This document shows, in pieces, positions 1 through 6,859 of a stretch of 7,669 bases of DNA; positions within the stretch are counted from its first letter, which is position 1; the number at the start of each line of letters is the position of its first letter. The position numbers and the translations under genes are program-made. The stretch spans positions 1 through 7,669 of the forward strand of contig SLMR01000213.1 in the NCBI GenBank assembly GCA_007133445.1. Reading direction: 5' to 3'. This stretch comes from Aquisalimonas sp. Lineage in GTDB: Bacteria > Pseudomonadota > Gammaproteobacteria > Nitrococcales > Aquisalimonadaceae. The notes beneath the pieces are model-generated. The model ran no database searches, was not told the DNA's origin, and saw only the letters and a program-made list of their open reading frames with translations.

Positions 1-1
1 A

Positions 2-154
2 CCGGTCTCCGGGCTCGGCTCGAAGATCGGCTTCGACGCCACCAACAAGTGGAAGGGAGAGACCGACCGCGAATGGGGCCGGCCCATCACCATGGACCCG
101 GAAATCAGGCGCCGGGTGGATGAGCGGTGGGACGAGCTGGGTATCGACACCTGA
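2..154 (+). CDS. ubiD: UbiD 3-polyprenyl-4-hydroxybenzoate decarboxylase, C-terminal fragment
   Basis: This is the 3' end of a gene cut by the left window edge; only the last 50 codons and a TGA stop are present. UbiD removes the carboxyl group of 3-polyprenyl-4-hydroxybenzoate in ubiquinone synthesis, using the prenylated FMN cofactor made by UbiX. The visible residues contain the characteristic C-terminal block: a VSGLGSK stretch, then DATNKW, then [11 protein letters not shown], ending with a helix-like [10 protein letters not shown] recognise this from E. coli UbiD, which has nearly the same DATNKWPGET-REWGRPI block. The active site and prFMN-binding residues lie outside the window, so catalytic integrity cannot be judged. 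The stop codon lies 5 bp from the stop codon of the convergent DUF2845 gene, and no obvious terminator separates them. Confidence 0.92.
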   Translation, partial: PVSGLGSKIGFDATNKWKGETDREWGRPITMDPEIRRRVDERWDELGIDT

Positions 155-159
155 CGGCG

Positions 160-702
160 CTACTGCCGCCGGCCGCGCTCCACGCGGATGACGCGTCCGC
201 TCTGCAGGGTGACAATCCGGGTGAACCGGCCACGGCCGAATTCGTAGAGCCACTCCTCACGAACCGGTACCGTGTAATGCAACAGAGCCGGCTGGATGAC
301 CTGGCTTGCCGCCGGCGGACCGCATTCCCCGAGGAGTTCCATGCGCGTCATGCCGCGACGGATCAGCCCGGCACGGCAGGCGGACCCGGGGAAGGTCCGG
401 TAGCCGTAACCACCGGTGCGAACGGCGCTCACGCGACCTTCGCGGAAGTCCACCATACGCACGAGGCGCTGCGGCCCGTGGTTGTAGTACCACCGCTCCA
501 CCGTGGCCACAGTGACACCGTCGGCACGCAGGTGGTAGGCCACCGGCTCCTTGAGATCCGGCTCACCGCAGAGCTCGCGCACGTCCCAGGTCCGGTCCCC
601 GCGCTGCACCAGGTCGCTGCCACAGCGCAGCGTATCCGCCTGCGCCACGGCAGTGACGGAGGCGAGTAACAGCCCGGCCAACAGCAATGGCCAACGGATC
701 AC
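160..702 (-). CDS. Secreted DUF2845-family protein with two repeated modules
   Basis: This encodes a 180-residue protein of unknown function that I assign to the DUF2845 family. Residues 1-22 form a typical Sec signal peptide (hydrophobic LLLAGLLLASVTAVA, cleavage probably after AQA), so the mature protein should be periplasmic. The mature part holds two copies of one module, at about residues 27-98 and 109-177. Each begins with a Cys, has G(D/M)T/R..., then a second Cys followed by G-x-P, and finishes with E-x-W-x-Y-x-x-G and a V-x-x-x-x-GRV strand. The cysteine pairs (27/45 and 109/127) have identical spacing, which suggests one disulfide per module. The pattern resembles the small SmpA/BamE-like fold, but that is inference. 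The start is GTG at 702; it is the only reasonable start before an in-frame TAA at 738-736, and a weak GGGGCG lies upstream. The gene is divergent from the reductase and convergent with ubiD, so it is probably monocistronic. Confidence 0.85.
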   Translation of the reverse strand: MIRWPLLLAGLLLASVTAVAQADTLRCGSDLVQRGDRTWDVRELCGEPDLKEPVAYHLRADGVTVATVERWYYNHGPQRLVRMVDFREGRVSAVRTGGYGYRTFPGSACRAGLIRRGMTRMELLGECGPPAASQVIQPALLHYTVPVREEWLYEFGRGRFTRIVTLQSGRVIRVERGRRQ

Positions 703-743
703 GGCAACGCCCCGTGGGATGGAAGAGTGTTGCTGTTAGACTC

Positions 744-782
744 ATCAGGAACACGATTGGTTTCCTGATTGTCGTTTCCTGA
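744..782. repeat. Inverted and direct TTCCTGA heptamer cluster in the divergent intergenic region
   Basis: The 189-bp region between the DUF2845 start (702) and the reductase start (892) holds a perfect 8-bp inverted repeat. ATCAGGAA at 744-751 pairs with TTCCTGAT at 762-769 around a 10-base spacer. The second arm recurs in direct orientation as TTTCCTGA at 761-768 and 775-782, so the heptamer is present three times within 39 bp. The segment is more AT-rich than its surroundings. The position between divergent genes fits an operator for a dimeric regulator. There is no T-run, so a terminator is unlikely. The rest of 703-891 shows no gene and no promoter I would defend; a weak minus-strand -10-like TCTAAC lies at 740-735. 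Confidence 0.5.
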
Positions 783-891
783 ACATTCGGTAACGGTGCG
801 CCCGGTCCGGCAAATGACTGGATGCACCTCTCACGGGAACGCCGCGCAGGCCAGAGAGACTGCGTGGCCGGGTTGTCTGCGGATTGCCGAC

Positions 892-1989
892 ATGAGCTAC
901 CAGGTCACCATCGAGCCAAGCGGTCACCGCTTCAGCGTCGCCGACGACGAGTCCGTACTGGACGCGGCGCTGCGGCACGGGTTGATCATTCCGTACAGCT
1001 GCCGCAACGGCACCTGCCTGACCTGCATGGGCAAGGTGGTGGAGGGGCAAGTCACCTACCCCGGGGGCGAACCGCCGGACTGCCTGGACGAGACGGCCGT
1101 GGCGGTGGGTCAGGCGCTGTTCTGCCAGGCACGCCCGGCGAGTGACCTGGTCATCGAGGTGCGTGAGATCAGGGATGCCGGCGACCTCGCCCCGCGACGC
1201 GCACGCTGCCGGGTTGCGGCCCTGGAGCGCCTCTCCCGCGACGTAATGCGGCTGCGCCTGAAACTGCCGGACAGCGAGCGGCTGGCGTTCCTGCCAGGGC
1301 AGTACGTGGACATCCTGCTGCGGGACGGTCGCCGTCGCAGTTTTTCCCTTGCCAATGCCCCGCATGACGACGAACTGCTGGATCTGCACGTCCGCCACAT
1401 CGAGGGCGGCGAATTCAGCGAGCATGTCTTTTTCAACATGCAGGAGAAGGCGCTGTTGCGGCTCGAGGGGCCCTTTGGCGAATTCTACCTGCATGAGCAC
1501 GAGCAGCGGCCCATACTCATGATGGGGGGCAGCACGGGGATTGCACCGTTGAAGAGTATGCTGGACCATTTAGTCCATATTAGGAACGCGCGTCCCGTGC
1601 ACCTCTATTGGGGGGTACGGGAACGGCAGGACCTGTACCTGGACGAGGAGTTGCGCGCGCTGGCGGATGCCCACGGCTGGCTCGACTACACGCCCTGTCT
1701 GTCCGAGCCTCGCGCCGAGGACGACTGGCCGGGGCGAATCGGGCTCGTGCACAACATGCTGCTGCACGATTACCCGGACCTGTCGGGCCACGCGATCTAC
1801 ATGAGCGGGCCGCCGGCGATGATTGCAGCTGCGCGGCGGGACTTCGAGCGTCACGCGGTCGACCCGGCGCATCTCCACGAGGACGCCTTTGAGTTTGCCG
1901 CCGACTCGAGGCCGGACCTGGAGGCCGGCGGGCACGACGACACCACAGGCAATCAGGAATCTGATGCGACACGGGCGGACAAGGACTGA
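892..1989 (+). CDS. 2Fe-2S ferredoxin/FAD/NAD(P)H oxidoreductase (AscD/Fre-like electron-transfer reductase)
   Basis: This encodes a 365-residue one-polypeptide electron-transfer chain, probably soluble. Residues 1-92 form a plant-type ferredoxin domain with cluster ligands Cys37, Cys42, Cys45 (C-x4-C-x2-C) and Cys78. Residues about 103-205 form a ferredoxin-reductase-type FAD domain with the RSFS flavin motif at 149-152. Residues about 206-325 form the NAD(P)H domain with GGSTGIAP at 212-219 and SGPPAM at 305-310. The layout is that of proteins usually annotated CDP-6-deoxy-delta-3,4-glucoseen reductase. No sugar-deoxygenation genes are nearby, so the substrate in that name should not be transferred. 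E. coli has the flavin reductase gene fre beside ubiD, and an analogous role in supplying reduced flavin or electrons to quinone synthesis is a reasonable inference. ATG 892 is chosen because the ferredoxin fold begins right there; an upstream TTG at 769 would add 41 unrelated residues. A charged tail of about 25 residues follows the core. The sensor gene starts 30 bp downstream. Confidence 0.88.
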   Translation: MSYQVTIEPSGHRFSVADDESVLDAALRHGLIIPYSCRNGTCLTCMGKVVEGQVTYPGGEPPDCLDETAVAVGQALFCQARPASDLVIEVREIRDAGDLAPRRARCRVAALERLSRDVMRLRLKLPDSERLAFLPGQYVDILLRDGRRRSFSLANAPHDDELLDLHVRHIEGGEFSEHVFFNMQEKALLRLEGPFGEFYLHEHEQRPILMMGGSTGIAPLKSMLDHLVHIRNARPVHLYWGVRERQDLYLDEELRALADAHGWLDYTPCLSEPRAEDDWPGRIGLVHNMLLHDYPDLSGHAIYMSGPPAMIAAARRDFERHAVDPAHLHEDAFEFAADSRPDLEAGGHDDTTGNQESDATRADKD

Positions 1990-2019
1990 CGACGCGATCC
2001 CGTAACGCGGCCATTGGAC

Positions 2020-4905
2020 ATGCACTCCATGGGACGGACGAACGCATCCTCGACAACCCGTAACGGCGTCGGCGACAGCCGTCAGGGGTGGCTCGCCTCT
2101 CCGGGAGGCGTGATGGTGGTACTCGGCCTGCTGCTGACGCTCGTGATCACGGCGGCGGCGACCTACGTCACCTACCAGAAACAGCAGGCCGAGTTCCGCG
2201 ATAGCGCCGATCGGTCCCTCGACGCCCTGGGGGAGGCCGTGGAACGCGACCTGGAGCGGGCCCGCCACCTGGCCCTGCTGATCCGCGCCGGTGCAAGCAT
2301 TGACGGCGACGACCCGCCGGACACGCTCCAGCCTGCAGGTGACAGCGGCCTCGAGTTTCTCGCCTGGCTGGAACCGGCCGGCGGCGGCACCAGATTGCAG
2401 GTCACGCCGCTTCTTTCGGCCACGGCGCCGCAGGCCGTGGCGAGCAGGGTGCTGGAGGCCGACGCCGACACTGATTCCCCACCCCGGCAGGCCCTGGACA
2501 AGGCACTGGCCAGCGGTGAACTGACCGCGACCGACAATGCGGTGCTGTTCCAGGGCGAGGGTGATGCCGCCTCCGGTTTCATGGCCTTCCTGCCGGTGCC
2601 GCACGACGACGGCATCAAGGGCGTGGTGGCGCTTGGCCTGCGCATGGACCGCCTGACCACCTCGGCGCGAGACGGCCGCGACCTGCACATGCACATCTTC
2701 AGCGGCGACAATCAGCGCCTGCTCATGCATGGCCCAGGGGAGAACGCGGACGTGGCCGAGCATACCGCGGCCTCGACCCTGGAGAACCGACTCCATGCCC
2801 GCCGCGAACTCGATGTCGCCTCACAACGCTGGACTGTCTACGTAACACCGACGGACTCCGTGACCTGGTCCAGCGCGCTGGCGATCTGGCCGCTGGCTGG
2901 CGGTTTGCTGCTCACGGGCCTCGCCGGCTTGCTGGCGGGTCGTCAGCGGGGGCACGCCCTCGCAGTGGAGAAAGACCTCACCCACACCCACCAGCGCCTG
3001 TCGCTGCTCCAGCGCGATTACGCAGCCACCCGGGCAACGCTGGACCGCGAGGCCCTTGCGCGCGCCAGCGCCGAGCACTGCCAGGACCTGTTCGAACACT
3101 GTACGTCCGCTGTGGTGCTACGACTGTCCGCCACCGATACCATCCTGGGCGCCTCACCCGCGACCGACACCATTCTGGGCCACGCCCCGGAAGCGCTGAC
3201 GGGGCGGCAATGGCACGAGTTTCTCGCCGAGGACGGACCACCGCCAGGGGCGATCCAGCCGAACACCAGACAGACGTTCCTGCTCCGCGATGCCACGGGC
3301 AGCACACGGGAGTTCACTGGCGTGCTTGCCGACCTGCCACCAGGCATGAGCAATGCCGAGGCACGGCTGCTGGTGCTGCAACCGTCGGCGACTGCTGCCG
3401 CACCTGCCGACGCGCGCCCGGACGAACCCTTCCGCGAGGCCTTCGATGCAGCCTCCACCGGCATGGCGCTGTTTCACCCCCGCACCGGGCAGTGCCTGTA
3501 CGTAAACCAGGCGCTGTGCGACAGCCTGGGCTACGCTCAGGACGAACTCCTGAACATGACCTATCATCAGATCACCCACCCGGCCGACCAGTACGCGACC
3601 CGTGAGCAGATGGACGCCATCCGCAACGCCTCGGGCAGCAGTTTCCGTGTCGAAAAACGGTACCTGCACAAGACCGGCCGCGTGCTCTGGGTGGAAGTCA
3701 CCGGGAGCATTCTGCGCGACAGCAAGGGACAGGAACGCTACGTGGCCAGCCAGATCCGGGACATCACCGAGCACAAGCAGACCGAGCAGGCGCTGCAGCA
3801 GATCAATCACCGCCATGACCTGATCCTCAACGCCGTGGCCGAGGCGATCTTCGGCCTGGACACCCATGGCCGCGTCGTCTTCGCCAACGATGCCGCCTGT
3901 CACATGCTCAGCCGCGAGCCGGCCACCATCGAAGGACAGCGCCTGGGCACGTTGCTTCGCCGCGCCGACGATCCCGGCCCCGAGGACTGGCCCATCCGGG
4001 ACTGCCTGGAGGAGCAGCAGCTCAAGCAGGAGGACGGGGTCATCTTCCGGCGCGGGGACGGCACCGCATTCCCCGCGGACTACACGATCTCGCCCATGAT
4101 TGACGACGGTCGTGTCACCGGGGCGGTTGTGGTCATGGCTGATGCCTCGGAGCGCCAGGAGGGCGAAGCCCGATTCCGCAGCGCGTTCGAGGATGTGGCG
4201 GTGGGCATGGCGCTGATTGACCTGGACGGCCGCTTCCTGCGCGCCAATCAGGCCCTGTGCACCTTGGTCGGCCACGATCGCGATGAACTCCTGGCCATGC
4301 ATTCCACCGATCTGCTGCACCCCGACGACCACGAGCCCAACTACCGGGTCAACCGTCTGTTGCTGGAGGGCCATCGGCCAACCGGCCCACTTGAGCACCG
4401 CCTGTGTCATCGGGATGGCGGTGTGGTCTGGGCGCTCACCAGCACCTCGCTGGTCCGGGATCCGGGGGGCGAGCCGCGCTATCTGCTCAAGGAGGCCCAG
4501 GACATCACGCCGCGCAAGGTGGCCGAGGGCGCCCTGCGCATCAGTGAGGCCCGGTTCCGCGGCACATTCGATCAGGCGGCCATTGGCATGGCACTGCTGG
4601 CAGGGGACCAGGCCCGCGTGCAACGCATCAATCAGGCCCTGCAGGCGTTCCTCCAGTGCGACGAGGTGACACTCACCGAGCGCCCGTTCCCGGAGCTGGT
4701 GCACCCCGACGACCGCACCCGCGTCGGCGAGGCCCTCGCCCGCCCGACCGACGCCGGTGCACAGGTGCTGGAGATCCGGATCGAGGCGTGCCGGCAGGAG
4801 CACGCCCTGGTCCGGGTGCACCTGGCCCGGATTGACGACGACGGCTCCGCCGGTCAGCCCCTGCACCTCCTGCAGCTGGACCCCGCCGAGCCCGCCCGGC
4901 ACTGA
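2020..4905 (+). CDS. Membrane CHASE sensor with five PAS domains and no output domain
   Basis: This encodes a 961-residue signal-sensing protein. Transmembrane segments at about 30-52 and 286-307 flank a periplasmic region that looks like a CHASE domain, including GFMAFLPVP near 186-193 and a following GVVALGLRMDRL strand. A charged coiled coil at about 311-352 leads to five PAS domains: about 354-456 (degenerate), 471-587, 594-713, 717-833 and 844-956. PAS2, PAS4 and PAS5 are related, sharing FR-x-x-F-(D/E), GMAL, NQAL and HP(D/A)D blocks, and PAS2 and PAS4 end in the usual DIT linker. The protein stops within a few residues of the last PAS strand. I see no histidine kinase, GGDEF, EAL, HD-GYP or MCP sequence, and no remnant of one before the next gene. 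The ligand is unknown; no LOV-type cysteine motif is evident. ATG 2020 and ATG 2029 are both possible starts, and neither has a strong ribosome binding site. The gene lies 30 bp after the reductase and is probably cotranscribed with it. Confidence 0.88.
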   Translation: MHSMGRTNASSTTRNGVGDSRQGWLASPGGVMVVLGLLLTLVITAAATYVTYQKQQAEFRDSADRSLDALGEAVERDLERARHLALLIRAGASIDGDDPPDTLQPAGDSGLEFLAWLEPAGGGTRLQVTPLLSATAPQAVASRVLEADADTDSPPRQALDKALASGELTATDNAVLFQGEGDAASGFMAFLPVPHDDGIKGVVALGLRMDRLTTSARDGRDLHMHIFSGDNQRLLMHGPGENADVAEHTAASTLENRLHARRELDVASQRWTVYVTPTDSVTWSSALAIWPLAGGLLLTGLAGLLAGRQRGHALAVEKDLTHTHQRLSLLQRDYAATRATLDREALARASAEHCQDLFEHCTSAVVLRLSATDTILGASPATDTILGHAPEALTGRQWHEFLAEDGPPPGAIQPNTRQTFLLRDATGSTREFTGVLADLPPGMSNAEARLLVLQPSATAAAPADARPDEPFREAFDAASTGMALFHPRTGQCLYVNQALCDSLGYAQDELLNMTYHQITHPADQYATREQMDAIRNASGSSFRVEKRYLHKTGRVLWVEVTGSILRDSKGQERYVASQIRDITEHKQTEQALQQINHRHDLILNAVAEAIFGLDTHGRVVFANDAACHMLSREPATIEGQRLGTLLRRADDPGPEDWPIRDCLEEQQLKQEDGVIFRRGDGTAFPADYTISPMIDDGRVTGAVVVMADASERQEGEARFRSAFEDVAVGMALIDLDGRFLRANQALCTLVGHDRDELLAMHSTDLLHPDDHEPNYRVNRLLLEGHRPTGPLEHRLCHRDGGVVWALTSTSLVRDPGGEPRYLLKEAQDITPRKVAEGALRISEARFRGTFDQAAIGMALLAGDQARVQRINQALQAFLQCDEVTLTERPFPELVHPDDRTRVGEALARPTDAGAQVLEIRIEACRQEHALVRVHLARIDDDGSAGQPLHLLQLDPAEPARH

Positions 4906-4931
4906 CCCGGCCTCGCTACAGCGGCTATACT
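4902..4931 (+). promoter_or_regulatory. Sigma70-like promoter for the hydrolase-squalene synthase-mlaA unit
   Basis: A strong -10 hexamer, TATACT at 4926-4931, is preceded by an 18-bp spacer and a -35-like CTGACC at 4902-4907 that overlaps the sensor stop codon. Transcription would start near 4938, leaving a leader of about 20 nt before the ATG at 4959. The -10 matches the consensus at five of six positions and the -35 at four of six. No terminator is visible between the sensor and this promoter, so read-through from upstream is also possible. Confidence 0.6.
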
Positions 4932-4958
4932 GCGCCCTTCGGAAATGCGGGAGACGGC

Positions 4959-5786
4959 ATGGCGAGGGCGACGCACAACGGCATCACGCTGTACTACGAG
5001 GTGCACGGGGAAGGCACCCCGGTTGTCCTGATCATGGGGCTTGGTGGCAGCGGCCGGGCCTGGGGGCTGCAACTCCCCGACTTCGCCCGGCGCCACAGGG
5101 TGATTCTCCCCGATAATCGCGGCGTCGGCCGCTCCGACATGCCGGCAGGCCCCTACACCATGGCCGGCTTTGCCGCCGATCTGGAGGCGGTGCTGGATGC
5201 GGCCGGCGTCACCGCCGCACATCTGGTGGGCGTGTCCATGGGCGGGCTGGTGGCGCAGGAGTTCTACCACCTGCACCCCGACCGCGTCTGCAGCCTGACC
5301 CTGGTCGCCACCGGCGTCGGCCCTGCGGACCCTGCCTACGTGCCGCCGGATCAGGAGGTCTGGGAGGTTCTGACCATGGACCGGGCCAGCAGCGACCCGC
5401 GCACGGTCACAGAGCGCATGAACGCGCTCTTCTACCACCCGGCGTATCGTGCGCGCATCCCGGACCTGACCGACCGCATCCTGCAGTTCCAGGAGCGCGA
5501 GCCGCAGCCGCCCCACGCATTCCATGCGCAGCTGGACTCCGCAAGCACCCATACCCTGAACAGCCCGCGCCTGCACCGGGTGAATGTGCCCTGCCTGGTG
5601 ATTCACGGCGCCGATGACCGCGTCTGGCCCCCGGAAAATGCACGCTACCTGGCACAGCACCTGCCCGAGGCACGCCTGGAGCTGATCCCGGAAGCCGGTC
5701 ACATGCTGCCGCTGGAGCAGCCGCGCGAATTCAACCGGCGCGTGCTCGGGTTCCTGGCGGACGTGGACGCGCGGCAAGCGGCATGA
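4959..5786 (+). CDS. Alpha/beta-hydrolase fold enzyme
   Basis: This encodes a 275-residue cytoplasmic hydrolase of full family length. The nucleophile elbow is GVSMGG with Ser93. The acid is probably Asp220 in HGADDRVWP, and the base is His248 in AGHML. The strand-turn MGLGGSG at 26-32 replaces the usual HG oxyanion segment, and DNRGVGRSD at 52-60 is typical of the 3-oxoadipate enol-lactonase, haloperoxidase and BioH branch. The natural substrate, an ester, thioester or lactone, cannot be read from the sequence. GGGAG at 4949-4953 sits 5 nt before ATG 4959 and supports this start. The stop codon overlaps the next start as ATGA, so translation of the downstream squalene-synthase-like gene is likely coupled. 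That coupling suggests a role in lipid or isoprenoid metabolism rather than aromatic degradation, but this is inference. Confidence 0.88.
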   Translation: MARATHNGITLYYEVHGEGTPVVLIMGLGGSGRAWGLQLPDFARRHRVILPDNRGVGRSDMPAGPYTMAGFAADLEAVLDAAGVTAAHLVGVSMGGLVAQEFYHLHPDRVCSLTLVATGVGPADPAYVPPDQEVWEVLTMDRASSDPRTVTERMNALFYHPAYRARIPDLTDRILQFQEREPQPPHAFHAQLDSASTHTLNSPRLHRVNVPCLVIHGADDRVWPPENARYLAQHLPEARLELIPEAGHMLPLEQPREFNRRVLGFLADVDARQAA

Positions 5787-6859
5787 CCATCAGCGTGAGC
5801 GACACTGCATTCCTCGAGCGGGCGCTCACCGGCGTCTCCCGGACCTTTGCCCTGACCATCCCGCAGCTGCCGGAGACGCTTCGTCCGGCCATCGGTAACG
5901 CCTACCTGCTCTGCCGTCTGGCGGACACCATTGAGGATGCAGCGGCCCTGACCCCGGCCGACAAGCGCGCCCGTTTCGACCTCCTCGTGGCCGGCCTGGA
6001 CAACCCGGACGCCGCCGGGGAACTCGGCGCCACGCTCTCGGGCGAACTCCCCAGCGCCACCGCCGCCGAGCAGGAGCTGGTCACCGACACCCGGCGCGTG
6101 TTCAGGATCTTTCACGGCCTGCCACCGGAGCAGCAGCGGCCGGTGCGCCGCTGTGTCGCCATCATGGCCGAGGGCATGGGCCACTTCGAGAACCGCAAGG
6201 CGGCGGACGGCCTGGCAACGACGACAGAGTTCCACGCCTACTGCTACCGCGTGGCCGGCGTGGTCGGCGAGATGCTCACCGAGCTGTTCGCCCTGGACGT
6301 CCCGGCCATCGCCCGGGACACCACCGCCATGCGCGCCCGCGCGGTGGCCTTCGGGCAGGGGCTGCAGATGACCAACATCCTCAAGGACGTGTGGGATGAC
6401 CGCGCCCGCGGGGTCTGCTGGCTGCCCCGGGACGTGTTCGCCCGCCACGGTATCACCCTCACCGCCGGCGAGCCCTGGCACCAGTCAGAGGCGTTCCGGA
6501 ACGGGATTCTCGAGCTGGTGGCGGCCGCCCACGGCCACCTTCGCCACGCCATGGCCTACACTCTGGCGGTGCCGCGGGATCAGCCCGGCATTCGCCGGTT
6601 CTGTGCCTGGGCCGTCTGTATGGCACTCTATACGTTGCGCAACATCCACCGGCAGCCCGGTTTCAGCAGTGCCGAGCAGGTCAAGATTCCCCGCTGGCGC
6701 GTGCATACCGTGGTGACGGGGTGCGGACTCGCGGTCCACAACGATGGCCTGCTGCGCGCCACGTTTGCGTGGGCCGCCCGCGGCCTGCCGGCACCGGCCG
6801 CCTGCGACCCCAGCCTGCTGACGACCGAGGAGGAGACACCGTGGACCCGCACTCCCTGA
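5783..6859 (+). CDS. Squalene/phytoene synthase family protein, squalene-synthase type
   Basis: This encodes a 358-residue head-to-head prenyltransferase. Enzymes of this type join two farnesyl diphosphates via presqualene diphosphate to squalene. The family landmarks are intact: VSRTFAL at 18-24, the first aspartate motif DTIED at 48-52, YCYRVAGVVGE at 153-163, and the second motif LQMTNILKDVWDD at 194-206 with Asp202 and Asp206. The combination LLCRLADTIED and YC-x-x-VAG resembles eukaryotic-type squalene synthase (LRALDTxED, YCHYVAG) more than the HpnC/HpnD or CrtB enzymes, so squalene is the likeliest product; phytoene or dehydrosqualene synthesis is the alternative. There is no clear C-terminal membrane anchor. 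ATG 5783 overlaps the hydrolase stop by 4 bp and lacks its own strong Shine-Dalgarno, which implies coupled translation. The 3' end overlaps mlaA by 19 bp. No hopanoid, sterol or carotenoid genes are visible nearby, so the end product of the pathway is unknown. Confidence 0.88.
   Translation: MTISVSDTAFLERALTGVSRTFALTIPQLPETLRPAIGNAYLLCRLADTIEDAAALTPADKRARFDLLVAGLDNPDAAGELGATLSGELPSATAAEQELVTDTRRVFRIFHGLPPEQQRPVRRCVAIMAEGMGHFENRKAADGLATTTEFHAYCYRVAGVVGEMLTELFALDVPAIARDTTAMRARAVAFGQGLQMTNILKDVWDDRARGVCWLPRDVFARHGITLTAGEPWHQSEAFRNGILELVAAAHGHLRHAMAYTLAVPRDQPGIRRFCAWAVCMALYTLRNIHRQPGFSSAEQVKIPRWRVHTVVTGCGLAVHNDGLLRATFAWAARGLPAPAACDPSLLTTEEETPWTRTP
6828..6833 (+). promoter_or_regulatory. Strong Shine-Dalgarno fixing the mlaA start
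   Basis: AGGAGG, within GAGGAGGAG at 6827-6835, lies 7 nt before GTG 6841 and inside the 3' end of the squalene-synthase-like gene. It decides between GTG 6841, which gives a normal lipoprotein signal peptide, and the earlier in-frame GTG 6721, which would bury that signal peptide internally. Confidence 0.85.

Noticed and set aside
155..171. Possible bidirectional terminator hairpin between ubiD and the DUF2845 gene (CGGCG/CGCCG)
   Set aside because: The stem is only 5 bp, overlaps the DUF2845 stop codon, and has no T-run on either strand.
769..891. Upstream TTG start extending the reductase by 41 residues
   Set aside because: The added residues do not match the ferredoxin fold, which starts at Met 892, and the TTG lies in the heptamer-repeat region without a good ribosome binding site.
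892..1989. Role in CDP-deoxysugar (ascarylose-type) biosynthesis suggested by the usual family name
   Set aside because: No nucleotide-sugar genes are present; the name reflects shared domains, not substrate.
1570..2796. 408-residue minus-strand open frame spanning the end of the reductase and the start of the sensor
   Set aside because: It crosses two well-supported plus-strand genes and shows only low-complexity, Arg/Val/Gly/His-rich sequence with no domain; it is a codon-bias shadow.
3154..4902. 582-residue open frame on the minus strand opposite the sensor
   Set aside because: It mirrors the GC-rich plus-strand coding frame, has no recognisable domain or ribosome binding site, and the plus strand clearly encodes PAS domains.
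6721..6840. Earlier GTG start for mlaA
   Set aside because: It would place 40 residues before the lipoprotein signal peptide, while GTG 6841 has an AGGAGG at ideal spacing.
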